A stretch of DNA of 15,359 nucleotides, from NCBI GenBank assembly GCA_025360565.1, contig JANYBY010000031.1, forward strand, positions 1 to 15,359, read 5' to 3'. Position numbers and translations under genes: made by a program. The notes under the pieces are model-generated. The model had not been told where the DNA came from, ran no database searches, and was given only the letters and a program-made list of their open reading frames with translations. Position 1 is the first letter of the stretch; each line of letters starts with the position of its first letter. This document shows, in pieces, positions 6,486 through 14,115 of the stretch. The DNA comes from Bacteroidota bacterium (GTDB taxonomy: Bacteria; Bacteroidota; Bacteroidia; B-17B0; Aurantibacillaceae).

Positions 6486-7883
6486 ATGTTCGGACTCGAA
6501 ATTGGAATTGCGATTACTTTAGTGCTTTGCGTTTTATTAGTTGTATTTTTTGAATTCATTAATGGTTTTCATGATACTGCCAACGCAGTGGCCACAGTTA
6601 TTTATACAAACAGCCTAAAACCTACAGTGGCCGTGATCTACAGCGGCATCATTAATTTTATTGGTGTATTGGCCGGCGGCATTGGTGTAGCAATGGGTAT
6701 TGTTAACCTGTTGCCAATGGAAGTACTTATCGATCCAAATATTTGGAACAGTATAAGTATGATCCTTGCAATACTTATTACTGCCATAATTTGGAATTTC
6801 GGTACTTGGTATTTAGGTTTACCCGCTTCCTCATCTCACACATTAATTGGTTCAATACTTGGAATAGGCCTCGCTTTTTATTTTATTTCAGGAAAAGACG
6901 CTGTTAACTGGGGCAAAGCTCAGGAAATAGGATTGGCCCTATTAATATCGCCCATTTTTGGTTTTGCAATAGCCATTTTTATGATGTACATTTTTAAACG
7001 GTTAATTAAAAACGAAAACATTTACAAAGAACCTATTCCGGGAAAAACACCGCCGTTTTGGATACGAATGTTTTTGATACTTTCCTGCGGCTTGGTGAGC
7101 GGTGCTCACGGAAGCAACGACGGGCAAAAAGGAATTGGCTTAATGATGTTAGTATTAATTGCTTTTGTGCCTAAAAGTTTTGTCATAAATCCCAATACCG
7201 ATATTCAGCAAATAAATTCAAGCATTCACCTTATTCAAAGAAAGATTTTATTAACCGATACTACTAGGTTGGCCAAAAAACCGGATCTGGTCTGGTATGT
7301 GAAAATTAATAGGTCGGCAGCAGATCTGATCGCAATAACCGAAAATAGAAAAAGCATTTCGGTTTTAAATGACTCTTCACGATTAGCGATAAGAAAAAAT
7401 GTGATTATCTTATCTAAACATTTCGAAAAAATAGCGGATGAAGGGAATTTATCTTTGTCAAAAAAAGAAGTAACAATTGTACACGAAAATATAAAACATT
7501 TAAAAACTGCAACTGATTTTGCCCCCGACTGGGTTAAAATAATTATTTCAATAGCGCTTGGCTTAGGCACTATGATTGGATGGAAAAGAATTGTTATAAC
7601 AGTAGGATCTAAGATCGGTAAACAAAGCATGAGCTACGCTCAGGGAGCAGCAGCGCAATTAGTGGCTTCCAGTACCATAGCTTTATCAACAGGCATGCAT
7701 TTACCAGTATCCACAACGCACGTTTTATCGTCGGCAATAGCGGGTACAATGGTTGCAAAAAAAGGTTTAAAAAACTTACAGAAAAAAACAATTAAAAATA
7801 TACTATTGGCGTGGATCTTAACCCTGCCCGTTACGGCAATAATTTCGGGCGGGCTGTTTCTTTTACTGAGAATTATTTTGTAA
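6486..7883 (+). CDS. PiT-family inorganic phosphate transporter, copy 2
   Basis: A paralogue of the preceding carrier, 465 residues from ATG 6486. That start aligns exactly with copy 1 (both begin MFGL), whereas the longer frame from TTG 6471 would start inside the promoter. Motifs are GFHDTANAVAT (27-37), GLPASSSHT (111-119), GAHGSNDGQKG (206-216; the canonical form, unlike copy 1) and HLPVSTTH (405-412). Residues 21-80 differ from copy 1 at only four positions, yet the hydrophilic central segment (about 234-346) is hardly alignable. Tandem duplication with relaxed or divergent selection on that domain is inferred; a difference in affinity, coupling ion or regulation is possible. It ends 5 bp before the stop of a convergent gene, with no terminator visible between them. 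Confidence 0.96.
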   Translation: MFGLEIGIAITLVLCVLLVVFFEFINGFHDTANAVATVIYTNSLKPTVAVIYSGIINFIGVLAGGIGVAMGIVNLLPMEVLIDPNIWNSISMILAILITAIIWNFGTWYLGLPASSSHTLIGSILGIGLAFYFISGKDAVNWGKAQEIGLALLISPIFGFAIAIFMMYIFKRLIKNENIYKEPIPGKTPPFWIRMFLILSCGLVSGAHGSNDGQKGIGLMMLVLIAFVPKSFVINPNTDIQQINSSIHLIQRKILLTDTTRLAKKPDLVWYVKINRSAADLIAITENRKSISVLNDSSRLAIRKNVIILSKHFEKIADEGNLSLSKKEVTIVHENIKHLKTATDFAPDWVKIIISIALGLGTMIGWKRIVITVGSKIGKQSMSYAQGAAAQLVASSTIALSTGMHLPVSTTHVLSSAIAGTMVAKKGLKNLQKKTIKNILLAWILTLPVTAIISGGLFLLLRIIL

Positions 7884-7888
7884 ACACC

Positions 7889-8605
7889 TTATTCTCTTTC
7901 TCTGTTTTTTCGTTTTTCATGGATCCACGCATAGCGAGCCCTGACGAAAGAAAATCTTCTTTTTGATGTACGGTCTAAAATAAAAACTAAGCCAAATGAG
8001 TGATGTAAATAATTTGAGCCTGTTTTAAAAATGGGAGATCGCAATCCGAATTTAGCTATTGATTGAATATTTATGCCCACAATATTATTTATCCAAATAT
8101 TTGTACCAATACCTAAATTATATGTAAACGTACTGTTATAAGGCCCAATACCTCTTGAAGTATAACCTAAGCCGGTTACTGCGTAGGGATCAAATCGAGG
8201 AGGAATTTTAACATGATATTTTAAATGATACTTTACAAAAGCATCCGCCGAAAAAAAATTGTATCGTCCCTTTTTTATTTCAACATTATTGATAACCTTT
8301 CCGGCTTTATATCGGTTATAGCTTAATAAAATACCATACGACAAATACCTTCGCCCCAAAATTTCGGTGCTTAATTGCGAAGGGTAAAAAGGCATACTCC
8401 AGGCTTTTGAAATATCGAACAGATGCTTAAAAGGTTCACCGTTATCATCCACAATGTTCCACCCCGCCCCAAAGATCCAGGATGTTTTTTCTTTTTTTCC
8501 CTTAAATTTTCTTCCCGGATTATTGGCACCAAATCTCTGTGCCCACCCGGTTGAAACCATGAATGAGAGCAGTACAAACCAACAGATATGCCGAATTTTA
8601 AGCAA
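7889..8605 (-). CDS. OmpA-type outer-membrane beta-barrel protein without peptidoglycan-binding domain
   Basis: A 238-residue exported protein. Residues 1-23 form a signal peptide ending GWAQ. The segment GAGWNIVDDNGEPFKHLFD followed by AWSMPFYPSQLS (47-79) is the pattern I associate with the N-terminal barrel of Bacteroidota OmpA-family proteins. It is followed by strands with a FDPYAVTGLGYTSRG turn and NLGIGTNIWINNIVGINIQS. The usual C-terminal OmpA peptidoglycan-binding domain is absent; the protein ends in a basic tail (HEKRKNRERE). The start is TTG at 8605: a TAA stands two codons upstream in frame, and the next in-frame Met (residue 16) would destroy the signal peptide. It is convergent with the second PiT gene (5-bp gap) and divergent from mpl. 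Confidence 0.85.
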   Translation of the reverse strand: MLKIRHICWFVLLSFMVSTGWAQRFGANNPGRKFKGKKEKTSWIFGAGWNIVDDNGEPFKHLFDISKAWSMPFYPSQLSTEILGRRYLSYGILLSYNRYKAGKVINNVEIKKGRYNFFSADAFVKYHLKYHVKIPPRFDPYAVTGLGYTSRGIGPYNSTFTYNLGIGTNIWINNIVGINIQSIAKFGLRSPIFKTGSNYLHHSFGLVFILDRTSKRRFSFVRARYAWIHEKRKNRERE

Positions 8606-8609
8606 ACAT

Positions 8610-8617
8610 TAAAGATA
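8610..8617 (-). promoter_or_regulatory. Candidate -7 box of the OmpA-type barrel gene
   Basis: Minus-strand TATCTTTA matches TAnnTTTG except the last base and ends 4 nt before the TTG start. A TTTT at -33-like spacing (17 bp) is present but uninformative in this AT-rich sequence. Confidence 0.35.
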
Positions 8618-8660
8618 CAATTTTAAAACATCCGAAAATTCATTAAAAAAAACGCTTTTT

Positions 8661-8688
8661 TTAGGCTTTTTACCGGAAAAAAGCTTAT
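8661..8688. repeat. Short hairpin in the divergent intergenic region
   Basis: GCTTTTT (8665-8671) pairs with AAAAAGC (8678-8684) around a 6-nt loop, extendable by three more pairs including a G-T. It lies between two divergent genes, so a terminator role would be unexpected unless it stops antisense transcription. Confidence 0.3.
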
Positions 8689-8760
8689 TAAACCAGACTT
8701 GTGCAAAATTTACATTTAGATAGTGCTGAGCTAGGTTAAAAACAACGTTCTTTATAGCAT

Positions 8761-10128
8761 ATGAGTATGAAAGTGCATTTAATAGCTATTGGCGGCAGTG
8801 CAATGCACAACATGGCGCTTGCCTTGCATGAAAAAGGTTTTATTGTTACCGGAAGTGATGATGAAATTAATGAGCCCAGCAAAAGCAGGCTGGCCAAAGT
8901 TGGTTTGCTGCCTAAAGAAATAGGCTGGTTTCCCGAAAAATTAACTGCAGATATGGATGCCGTGATTTTGGGCATGCACGCCCGCGAAAATAATCCGGAA
9001 TTAATTCGCGCCAAAGAATTAGGCTTAAAAATTTATTCTTATCCAGAATACATTTACGAAGCCACCAAAGATAAAACCCGAATTGTTATTGGCGGCAGTC
9101 ACGGCAAAACAACTATAACTGCCATGATCCTGCACGTAATGAAACATTGCGGCATAGAAACCGATTATATGGTGGGCGCGCAATTGGAAGGCTTTAACAC
9201 AATGGTTAGCCTAACAAACTCCGCAAAATATGCGGTGATTGAAGGCGACGAATACCTTGCATCGCCCATTGACCGTAGACCAAAATTTCATTTGTACAAA
9301 CCCAACATTGCCATTATTAGCGGTATTGCATGGGATCACATAAATGTTTTTCCAACGTTTGAAATGTATGTTGAGCAGTTTAAAAAATTTATTGAGTTAA
9401 TTGAACCTCAAGGACATTTAATTTATTGCGCCGAAGATAAAGTACTGAAAGATGTTTGTGAAACTACACAAGGAAATTCTATAGGTAAAACCCCCTACTC
9501 TGTTCCCCAAAACAAAATTGAAAACGGAATTACGTATTTATTGGTGGACGATAAAAAAATTCCTTTGCAAATTTTTGGTGACCATAACTTACTAAATTTA
9601 ACAGGGGCGAAATTAGTTTGCAACAAGATAGGCATAAGCGATGAAAAATTTTACGCCGGTATACAAACATTTAAAGGCGCCGCAAAAAGATTGGAGCTTG
9701 TTTACAAAACCGAGAATTTTAATTTTTACAAAGATTTTGCGCATTCCCCTTCAAAGCTAAAAGCCACTACAAATGCGGTAAAGGAGCAGTTTAAAGAACG
9801 AAAAGTAATTGCTTGTATGGAACTGCATACCTTTAGCAGCTTAAACGAAGATTTTTTAAAAGAATATAACGGTGCTATGGATCTTGCCGATGAAGCTATT
9901 GTTTATTTTAATCCTCACACCATTGCACATAAAAAATTAAAAGAAATAACGGTTGAACAAGTGTACCTGGCTTTTAACCAAAAAGATCTGAAAGTATTTA
10001 CAAAAAGTAGCGATGTAACCGATTATTTATGTTCGGTAAAATGGCAAAACAAAGTGCTTTTAATGATGAGCTCCGGTAATTTTGACGGCGTTGATTTTAA
10101 AGATCTGGTGTGGAAGTTGAGTTTGTAA
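8761..10128 (+). CDS. mpl: UDP-N-acetylmuramate:L-alanyl-gamma-D-glutamyl-meso-diaminopimelate ligase (murein peptide ligase)
   Basis: A cytoplasmic Mur-family ligase that reattaches the recycled tripeptide L-Ala-gamma-D-Glu-meso-DAP to UDP-MurNAc using ATP, by-passing the MurC/D/E steps. The 455 residues cover all three Mur domains: an N-terminal Rossmann fold (HLIAIGGSAMHNMALALHEKG), the ATP-binding P-loop IGGSHGKTT (110-118), EGDEY (161-165), the WDHINVF segment (191-197), then FGDHNLLNL (272-280), FKGAAKRLE (304-312), DFAHSPSK (325-332) and MMSSGNFDG (435-443). The motifs EGDEY plus DRRPKF fit Mpl better than MurC. MurC itself cannot be excluded from motifs alone, but MurC normally sits in the dcw cluster, which is absent here. 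ATG 8761 or 8767 could be the start. It is a single gene. Confidence 0.88.
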   Translation: MSMKVHLIAIGGSAMHNMALALHEKGFIVTGSDDEINEPSKSRLAKVGLLPKEIGWFPEKLTADMDAVILGMHARENNPELIRAKELGLKIYSYPEYIYEATKDKTRIVIGGSHGKTTITAMILHVMKHCGIETDYMVGAQLEGFNTMVSLTNSAKYAVIEGDEYLASPIDRRPKFHLYKPNIAIISGIAWDHINVFPTFEMYVEQFKKFIELIEPQGHLIYCAEDKVLKDVCETTQGNSIGKTPYSVPQNKIENGITYLLVDDKKIPLQIFGDHNLLNLTGAKLVCNKIGISDEKFYAGIQTFKGAAKRLELVYKTENFNFYKDFAHSPSKLKATTNAVKEQFKERKVIACMELHTFSSLNEDFLKEYNGAMDLADEAIVYFNPHTIAHKKLKEITVEQVYLAFNQKDLKVFTKSSDVTDYLCSVKWQNKVLLMMSSGNFDGVDFKDLVWKLSL

Positions 10129-10140
10129 CCCGTTTTATTT

Positions 10141-10210
10141 ATCGCGAATTTCACATATTTATGCGATTAAACATTGCATCTGTGTAATCCGCGTAATCCG
10201 CGGCAAAATC
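10141..10210. repeat. Intergenic element with a tandem 9-bp repeat GTAATCCGC
   Basis: GTAATCCGC occurs twice in tandem (10184-10192, 10193-10201), preceded by CGCGAATTTCACA and a second ATGCG word and followed by GGCAAAATC. The tract is richer in CG dinucleotides than the flanking DNA. The wording (gcgaattt...gtgtaatc.gcg) resembles short dispersed intergenic repeats I have seen in other AT-rich genomes, but that is recollection, not a search. No terminator for mpl is visible. Confidence 0.4.
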
Positions 10211-10257
10211 TCCCAAATTTATACCCTTTTTAACAACAAAATAAAGGCTAAATTGAG

Positions 10258-10265
10258 TACTTTTG
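10258..10265 (+). promoter_or_regulatory. -7 box of the TonB receptor gene
   Basis: TACTTTTG matches TAnnTTTG exactly and ends 7 nt before the TTG start at 10273. No TTG -33 element stands at standard spacing. Confidence 0.5.
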
Positions 10266-10272
10266 TCCTGCC

Positions 10273-12714
10273 TTGAGAATACCCTGCCTTATATTTTTTT
10301 TAGCTCTTTTTTTTAATTTACAATCGCAAAATTTTTCGATCAGCGGCTCGGTAAAAGATGGAAAAAATGGTGAAACAGTAATTGGCGCTACCATATATTT
10401 AAAAGAAATAAATAAAACGGCCTCTACAAATCAATACGGTTTTTATTCTATCACTGCTCCAAAAGGCAAATACACTTTATCCATTTCTTATTTGGGTTAT
10501 AAAACAGTTAGTCAGGAAATAGATCTGCAAAATAACATCACCACCAACGTTTCTTTTTCACCGGCCGAAACAAATCTGGACGAAATTGAAATTAGCGCAA
10601 AAGGCGGAAACGAAAATGTAAAAACTACGCAAATGAGCGCGGTTACACTGGACATGACTGAAATAAAAAAAATTCCTGCATTTATGGGCGAAGTAGATAT
10701 TTTAAAAACCATACAATTATTGCCCGGGGTAAAAAACGCCGGCGATGGAAACACCGGTTTTTATGTTCGCGGTGGCGGTCCCGATCAAAATTTAATTTTA
10801 TTGGATGAAGCCCCAATTTATAACGCATCACATTTAATGGGGTTCTTTTCGGTTTTTAACGGCGATGCTATAAAAAATGTAACGCTTATAAAAGGCGGAA
10901 TGCCCGCGCAATATGGCGGACGCTTATCTTCCGTTTTAGACATCAGCATGAAGGATGGTAACAATCAAAATTTTCAAGTTGACGGAGGCATTGGCGTTAT
11001 TGCTTCGCGCATAACCATACAAGGCCCAATTGTAAAAAACAAAAGTTCTTTTTTGATCAGTGCCCGCCGCACTTATATTGATGTGTTGGCAAAACCTTTT
11101 TTAGATAAATCGGATTTTAAAGGTACTTCCTATTTTTTTTATGATCTGAATGCCAAGTTCAATTACATCATAAATGATAAGAACCGCATATATTTAAGCG
11201 GTTATTTCGGGCGCGATAAATTTCAGTTTAAAAGTGAAGAAGACCATTTTAAAACAGAGATCCCCTGGGGAAATGCTTCTGCCTGTTTAAGATGGAATCA
11301 TGTTTTTAACCCGAAATTATTTTCAAACACTTCCCTTATTTTTACAAATTACGATTTTAGTTTTATTGCTACGCAGGAAGATTTTGAAGCAACCATTAAA
11401 TCGGGCATCACCGATTACAGCGCAAAATACGATCTCAATTATTTTCCAAATTCACGCCACAATATTAAAGTTGGCGTTAATTATATCTTTCACACGTTTG
11501 TGCCAACGAGCATAAGCGCTAAACAAGGCACCACCACATTTGATCTGGGAAAAGCCGTAAAATTATACGCACACGATGCCGCAATTTATATTTCGGATGA
11601 TTGGGAAATAACACAAAAAATAAAAATAAATGCCGGGCTACGCTTCGGCAACTTTACTCAAATTGGTCCGTTTAACAGGTACAATAAAAATTTTCAGGGA
11701 AAAATTACCGATACTACTCGTTACAAAGCAAACAGTGTGGTTGCAAATTACAATGGTCTTGAACCGCGATTTTCCATTCGGTATTCGCTTAACCCCACGT
11801 CTTCTCTAAAGGCGGCCTTTACCCGTAATTTTCAATACATCCATCTCGCCACCATTTCATCGGTTAGTTTACCAACTGATGTGTGGATGCCGTGTACAGA
11901 AGTAATTCATCCGCAGATCTCAAACCAATACGCGCTTGGCTTCTTTAAAAATTTTCACGACAATATGTTTGAAACAAGTATCGAAGCTTATTACAAAACA
12001 ATGTCAAATCAAATTGAATATAAGGAAGGTTCGCAGCCATCGGATAATGTTTACGATAATCCCGACAACGCGTTTACCTTCGGAAAAGGCTGGGCTTATG
12101 GCGCCGAATTTTTTATAAAAAAACGCACCGGAAAATTTACAGGATGGATCGGTTATACTTTATCGTGGACCTGGAGGCAATTTGCGGAAATAAATTACGG
12201 TCAAAAATTTTTAGCGAAATACGACCGGAGACATGATATGTCGTTGGTGCTTACATATGATGCCAGCAAACAATGGAATTTTGGAATGGTTTGGGTTTAC
12301 GGCACGGGTAACAGGGGAACGCTTCCTAACGGTTTCTTTTTGTACGAAGGAAGTTTAAGTAGCGATTATGGTTTACGCAACTCTTACAAATTCGCACCTT
12401 ATCACCGAATGGATCTGAATGTAACATTTACACCAAACAGAACAGCCAAATTGGAAAAAAGAAGAGTTGCAATGACGAAAGAATACGAACAACAAGGCAA
12501 AGATGTGAATTCAATTCAATTGCAAAAAAAATGGTGCAAAAATTTCAGTAATAGTTTTACATTGAGTGTATTTAATGTTTACAATCGATACAATCCGTAT
12601 TTTATTTATTTAACGCGGAAGGGTGATTTTACCGATGGCAGTTTGCAGGTTGGCGCAAAACAAGTTTCGTTATTTCCTATATTACCGAGTTTTACATGGA
12701 ATTTTAAATTTTGA
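10273..12714 (+). CDS. TonB-dependent outer-membrane receptor with carboxypeptidase-regulatory-like N-terminal domain
   Basis: An outer-membrane active transporter powered by TonB-ExbBD. The 813 residues divide into a signal peptide (1-19, ending LQSQ), a carboxypeptidase D regulatory-like domain (about 20-105: ISGSVKDGKNGETVIGATIYL to SISYLGYKTVSQEI), a plug domain (about 120-230, with FYVRGGGPDQNLILLDEAPIYNASHLMGF inside it) and a 22-strand-type barrel ending in an aromatic residue (WNFKF). No SusD-type partner follows; instead a DUF4249-type lipoprotein overlaps its stop, a common pairing in this phylum. The substrate is unknown. The start is TTG: a stop lies 24 bp upstream in frame and the first internal Met is at residue 121, inside the mature protein. 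Confidence 0.95.
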   Translation: MRIPCLIFFLALFFNLQSQNFSISGSVKDGKNGETVIGATIYLKEINKTASTNQYGFYSITAPKGKYTLSISYLGYKTVSQEIDLQNNITTNVSFSPAETNLDEIEISAKGGNENVKTTQMSAVTLDMTEIKKIPAFMGEVDILKTIQLLPGVKNAGDGNTGFYVRGGGPDQNLILLDEAPIYNASHLMGFFSVFNGDAIKNVTLIKGGMPAQYGGRLSSVLDISMKDGNNQNFQVDGGIGVIASRITIQGPIVKNKSSFLISARRTYIDVLAKPFLDKSDFKGTSYFFYDLNAKFNYIINDKNRIYLSGYFGRDKFQFKSEEDHFKTEIPWGNASACLRWNHVFNPKLFSNTSLIFTNYDFSFIATQEDFEATIKSGITDYSAKYDLNYFPNSRHNIKVGVNYIFHTFVPTSISAKQGTTTFDLGKAVKLYAHDAAIYISDDWEITQKIKINAGLRFGNFTQIGPFNRYNKNFQGKITDTTRYKANSVVANYNGLEPRFSIRYSLNPTSSLKAAFTRNFQYIHLATISSVSLPTDVWMPCTEVIHPQISNQYALGFFKNFHDNMFETSIEAYYKTMSNQIEYKEGSQPSDNVYDNPDNAFTFGKGWAYGAEFFIKKRTGKFTGWIGYTLSWTWRQFAEINYGQKFLAKYDRRHDMSLVLTYDASKQWNFGMVWVYGTGNRGTLPNGFFLYEGSLSSDYGLRNSYKFAPYHRMDLNVTFTPNRTAKLEKRRVAMTKEYEQQGKDVNSIQLQKKWCKNFSNSFTLSVFNVYNRYNPYFIYLTRKGDFTDGSLQVGAKQVSLFPILPSFTWNFKF

Positions 12715-13661
12715 TGCAGAGAAGAAAATATAATTTAGGCAGTTATTGTGAGAAAATTTTCCCTCAGGATCTTTTTCCTTTTCAGCATTTGTCCTTTTTA
12801 ATAAAACCAAAATTGGGCTTTCTATTACTTCTATTCCTTTTCTTCTCCTGCCGAAAAGATGTAAAACCAATTTTACCCGATTACAAACAAAAAGTGGTTA
12901 TTGAAGCAAGTATTGAGACCGGCGGCACCGCGCTTGTATTTCTTTCGTATTCGGTGCCCTACTTTGGTAATTTTGATTTTAAAACTCCCGAAACAGCTTT
13001 TATTAAAGGGGGATTTGTAACCGTAAGCGATGGCGCTGTTACCGATACTTTAGTGGAACTTGATCCTACAACCGGTTACGCTTATTACGGATTTAAGTTG
13101 AAGGGTCAGCAAGGTAAAACATACACGCTTACAGTAAGAGTTGGCGACAAAACATTTACCTCTGCTTCTACAATTCTTACACCGCCGAAGTTGGATACTT
13201 TATATTTTAAAGGCGAAAAAGACAGTCTTGGTTATATTTGGCAAAAATTTCCGGAGCCGGCCGGTGTGGGCGATTGTTATCGATGGTTTGCAAAACGTAA
13301 AACAAAAGATCAATTTTACGCGGCACCGTTTCAATCTGCGTTTGATGATAAATTTATTGACGGTAAAACATTTGATTTTGATTACGACAGAGGCCCGCAG
13401 CCTAATGAAATTCAGCAATACAGAGATGATCCCGAACAAGGTTATTTTAAACGCGGCGATACCGTAATTGTAAAATTTTGCAAGATCGGGCAAACGGAAT
13501 ATAATTTTTGGAATACGTATTATCAGAATAAAGCTAGCAACAGTAATCCATTTAGCGCGCCTTCAAATATTAAAAGTACTTTTGGTTATAATCAGGAAGT
13601 GTTTGGGGCCTTTGTAGCCTACTCTCCCTTTTTTGACACCATTATCATTCCTAAAAAGTAA
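12714..13661 (+). CDS. DUF4249-type surface or periplasmic lipoprotein, partner of the TonB receptor
   Basis: Unknown function; DUF4249 proteins typically lie next to TonB receptors and probably assist uptake or ligand capture. A hydrophobic segment GFLLLLFLFFSC ends in a lipobox-like Cys followed by RKD, then the mature beta-rich part starts KQKVVIEASIETGGTALVFLSYSVPYFG, with TVSDGAVTDTLVEL and GKTYTLTVRVGDKTFTSASTILTPP, the conserved type of N-terminal beta-sandwich. From ATG 12714, which overlaps the receptor stop by one base (TGATG), the protein has 315 residues and Cys46. A TTG at 12789 would instead give a compact 20-residue lipoprotein signal with Cys21 (290 residues). The TTG at 12711 adds only one residue. 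The thioesterase gene starts at the base after this stop. Confidence 0.85.
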   Translation: MQRRKYNLGSYCEKIFPQDLFPFQHLSFLIKPKLGFLLLLFLFFSCRKDVKPILPDYKQKVVIEASIETGGTALVFLSYSVPYFGNFDFKTPETAFIKGGFVTVSDGAVTDTLVELDPTTGYAYYGFKLKGQQGKTYTLTVRVGDKTFTSASTILTPPKLDTLYFKGEKDSLGYIWQKFPEPAGVGDCYRWFAKRKTKDQFYAAPFQSAFDDKFIDGKTFDFDYDRGPQPNEIQQYRDDPEQGYFKRGDTVIVKFCKIGQTEYNFWNTYYQNKASNSNPFSAPSNIKSTFGYNQEVFGAFVAYSPFFDTIIIPKK

Positions 13662-14093
13662 ATGGAAAAAAAAGATCTCATAGCTAAATACATTGAAAAT
13701 AATTTTTTCGGAAAATTACTTGGAATGGATTTTAAGATCGTGAGCGATGGCTGTGTTGAATATCATTTAACCGTTACCAAAGATCACATGGCAACCCCTA
13801 ATGCCGCGCACGGCGGTGTTGTGTCATCATTGATAGATGCCGCTCTTGGCGTGGCCGGCTTAAGCGCTGTTTACAAAGAAAATAAAGTAGTTAGTACAAT
13901 TGAATACAAATTAAATTTTTTAGCACCTGTACATTTAAACGATAAACTAATTGCAAAAGGAAAAGTAGAACAAAAGGGAAAACGTATTCTAATTATTAGC
14001 TGCGATGTATTTTGCGCCAATAAAGACAATAAGCTTGTGGCTAAAGCTTTGGGCACTTTTAACGCATATGATGCAGGTGCGGCCGGGTATTAA
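13662..14093 (+). CDS. PaaI-type acyl-CoA thioesterase (hotdog fold)
   Basis: A 143-residue hotdog-fold protein of the 4HBT/PaaI group, predicted to hydrolyse a (possibly aromatic) acyl-CoA in the cytoplasm. The diagnostic segment AAHGGVVSSLIDAALGVAG (48-66) holds the HGG turn and the long hotdog helix with Asp59. It is followed by the TIEYKLNFLAPVHLNDKLIAKG strands and KRILIISCDVF. Length is typical. The ATG directly follows the TAA of the lipoprotein gene, so it is likely cotranscribed and perhaps translationally coupled to it. A functional link to the TonB receptor is not evident. Tryptophan 2,3-dioxygenase starts 22 bp downstream. The actual substrate cannot be read from sequence. Confidence 0.92.
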   Translation: MEKKDLIAKYIENNFFGKLLGMDFKIVSDGCVEYHLTVTKDHMATPNAAHGGVVSSLIDAALGVAGLSAVYKENKVVSTIEYKLNFLAPVHLNDKLIAKGKVEQKGKRILIISCDVFCANKDNKLVAKALGTFNAYDAGAAGY

Positions 14094-14115
14094 AATTTAT
14101 TACTATTTTTAGCTA

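Noticed and set aside
7235..7630. Minus-strand open frame of 131 codons inside the second PiT gene
   Set aside because: It is antisense to a well-supported membrane protein, lacks a recognisable family, and similar antisense frames occur opposite the first copy at the matching place, as expected from shared coding-strand composition.
10141..10210. Short tandem repeat considered as a CRISPR remnant
   Set aside because: The units are 9 bp and directly adjacent with no spacers, and no cas gene is nearby.
10273..14093. TonB receptor, lipoprotein and thioesterase considered as a novel metabolic system
   Set aside because: The receptor/DUF4249 pair is a common Bacteroidota module and the thioesterase link rests only on gene adjacency, so no new system can be claimed.
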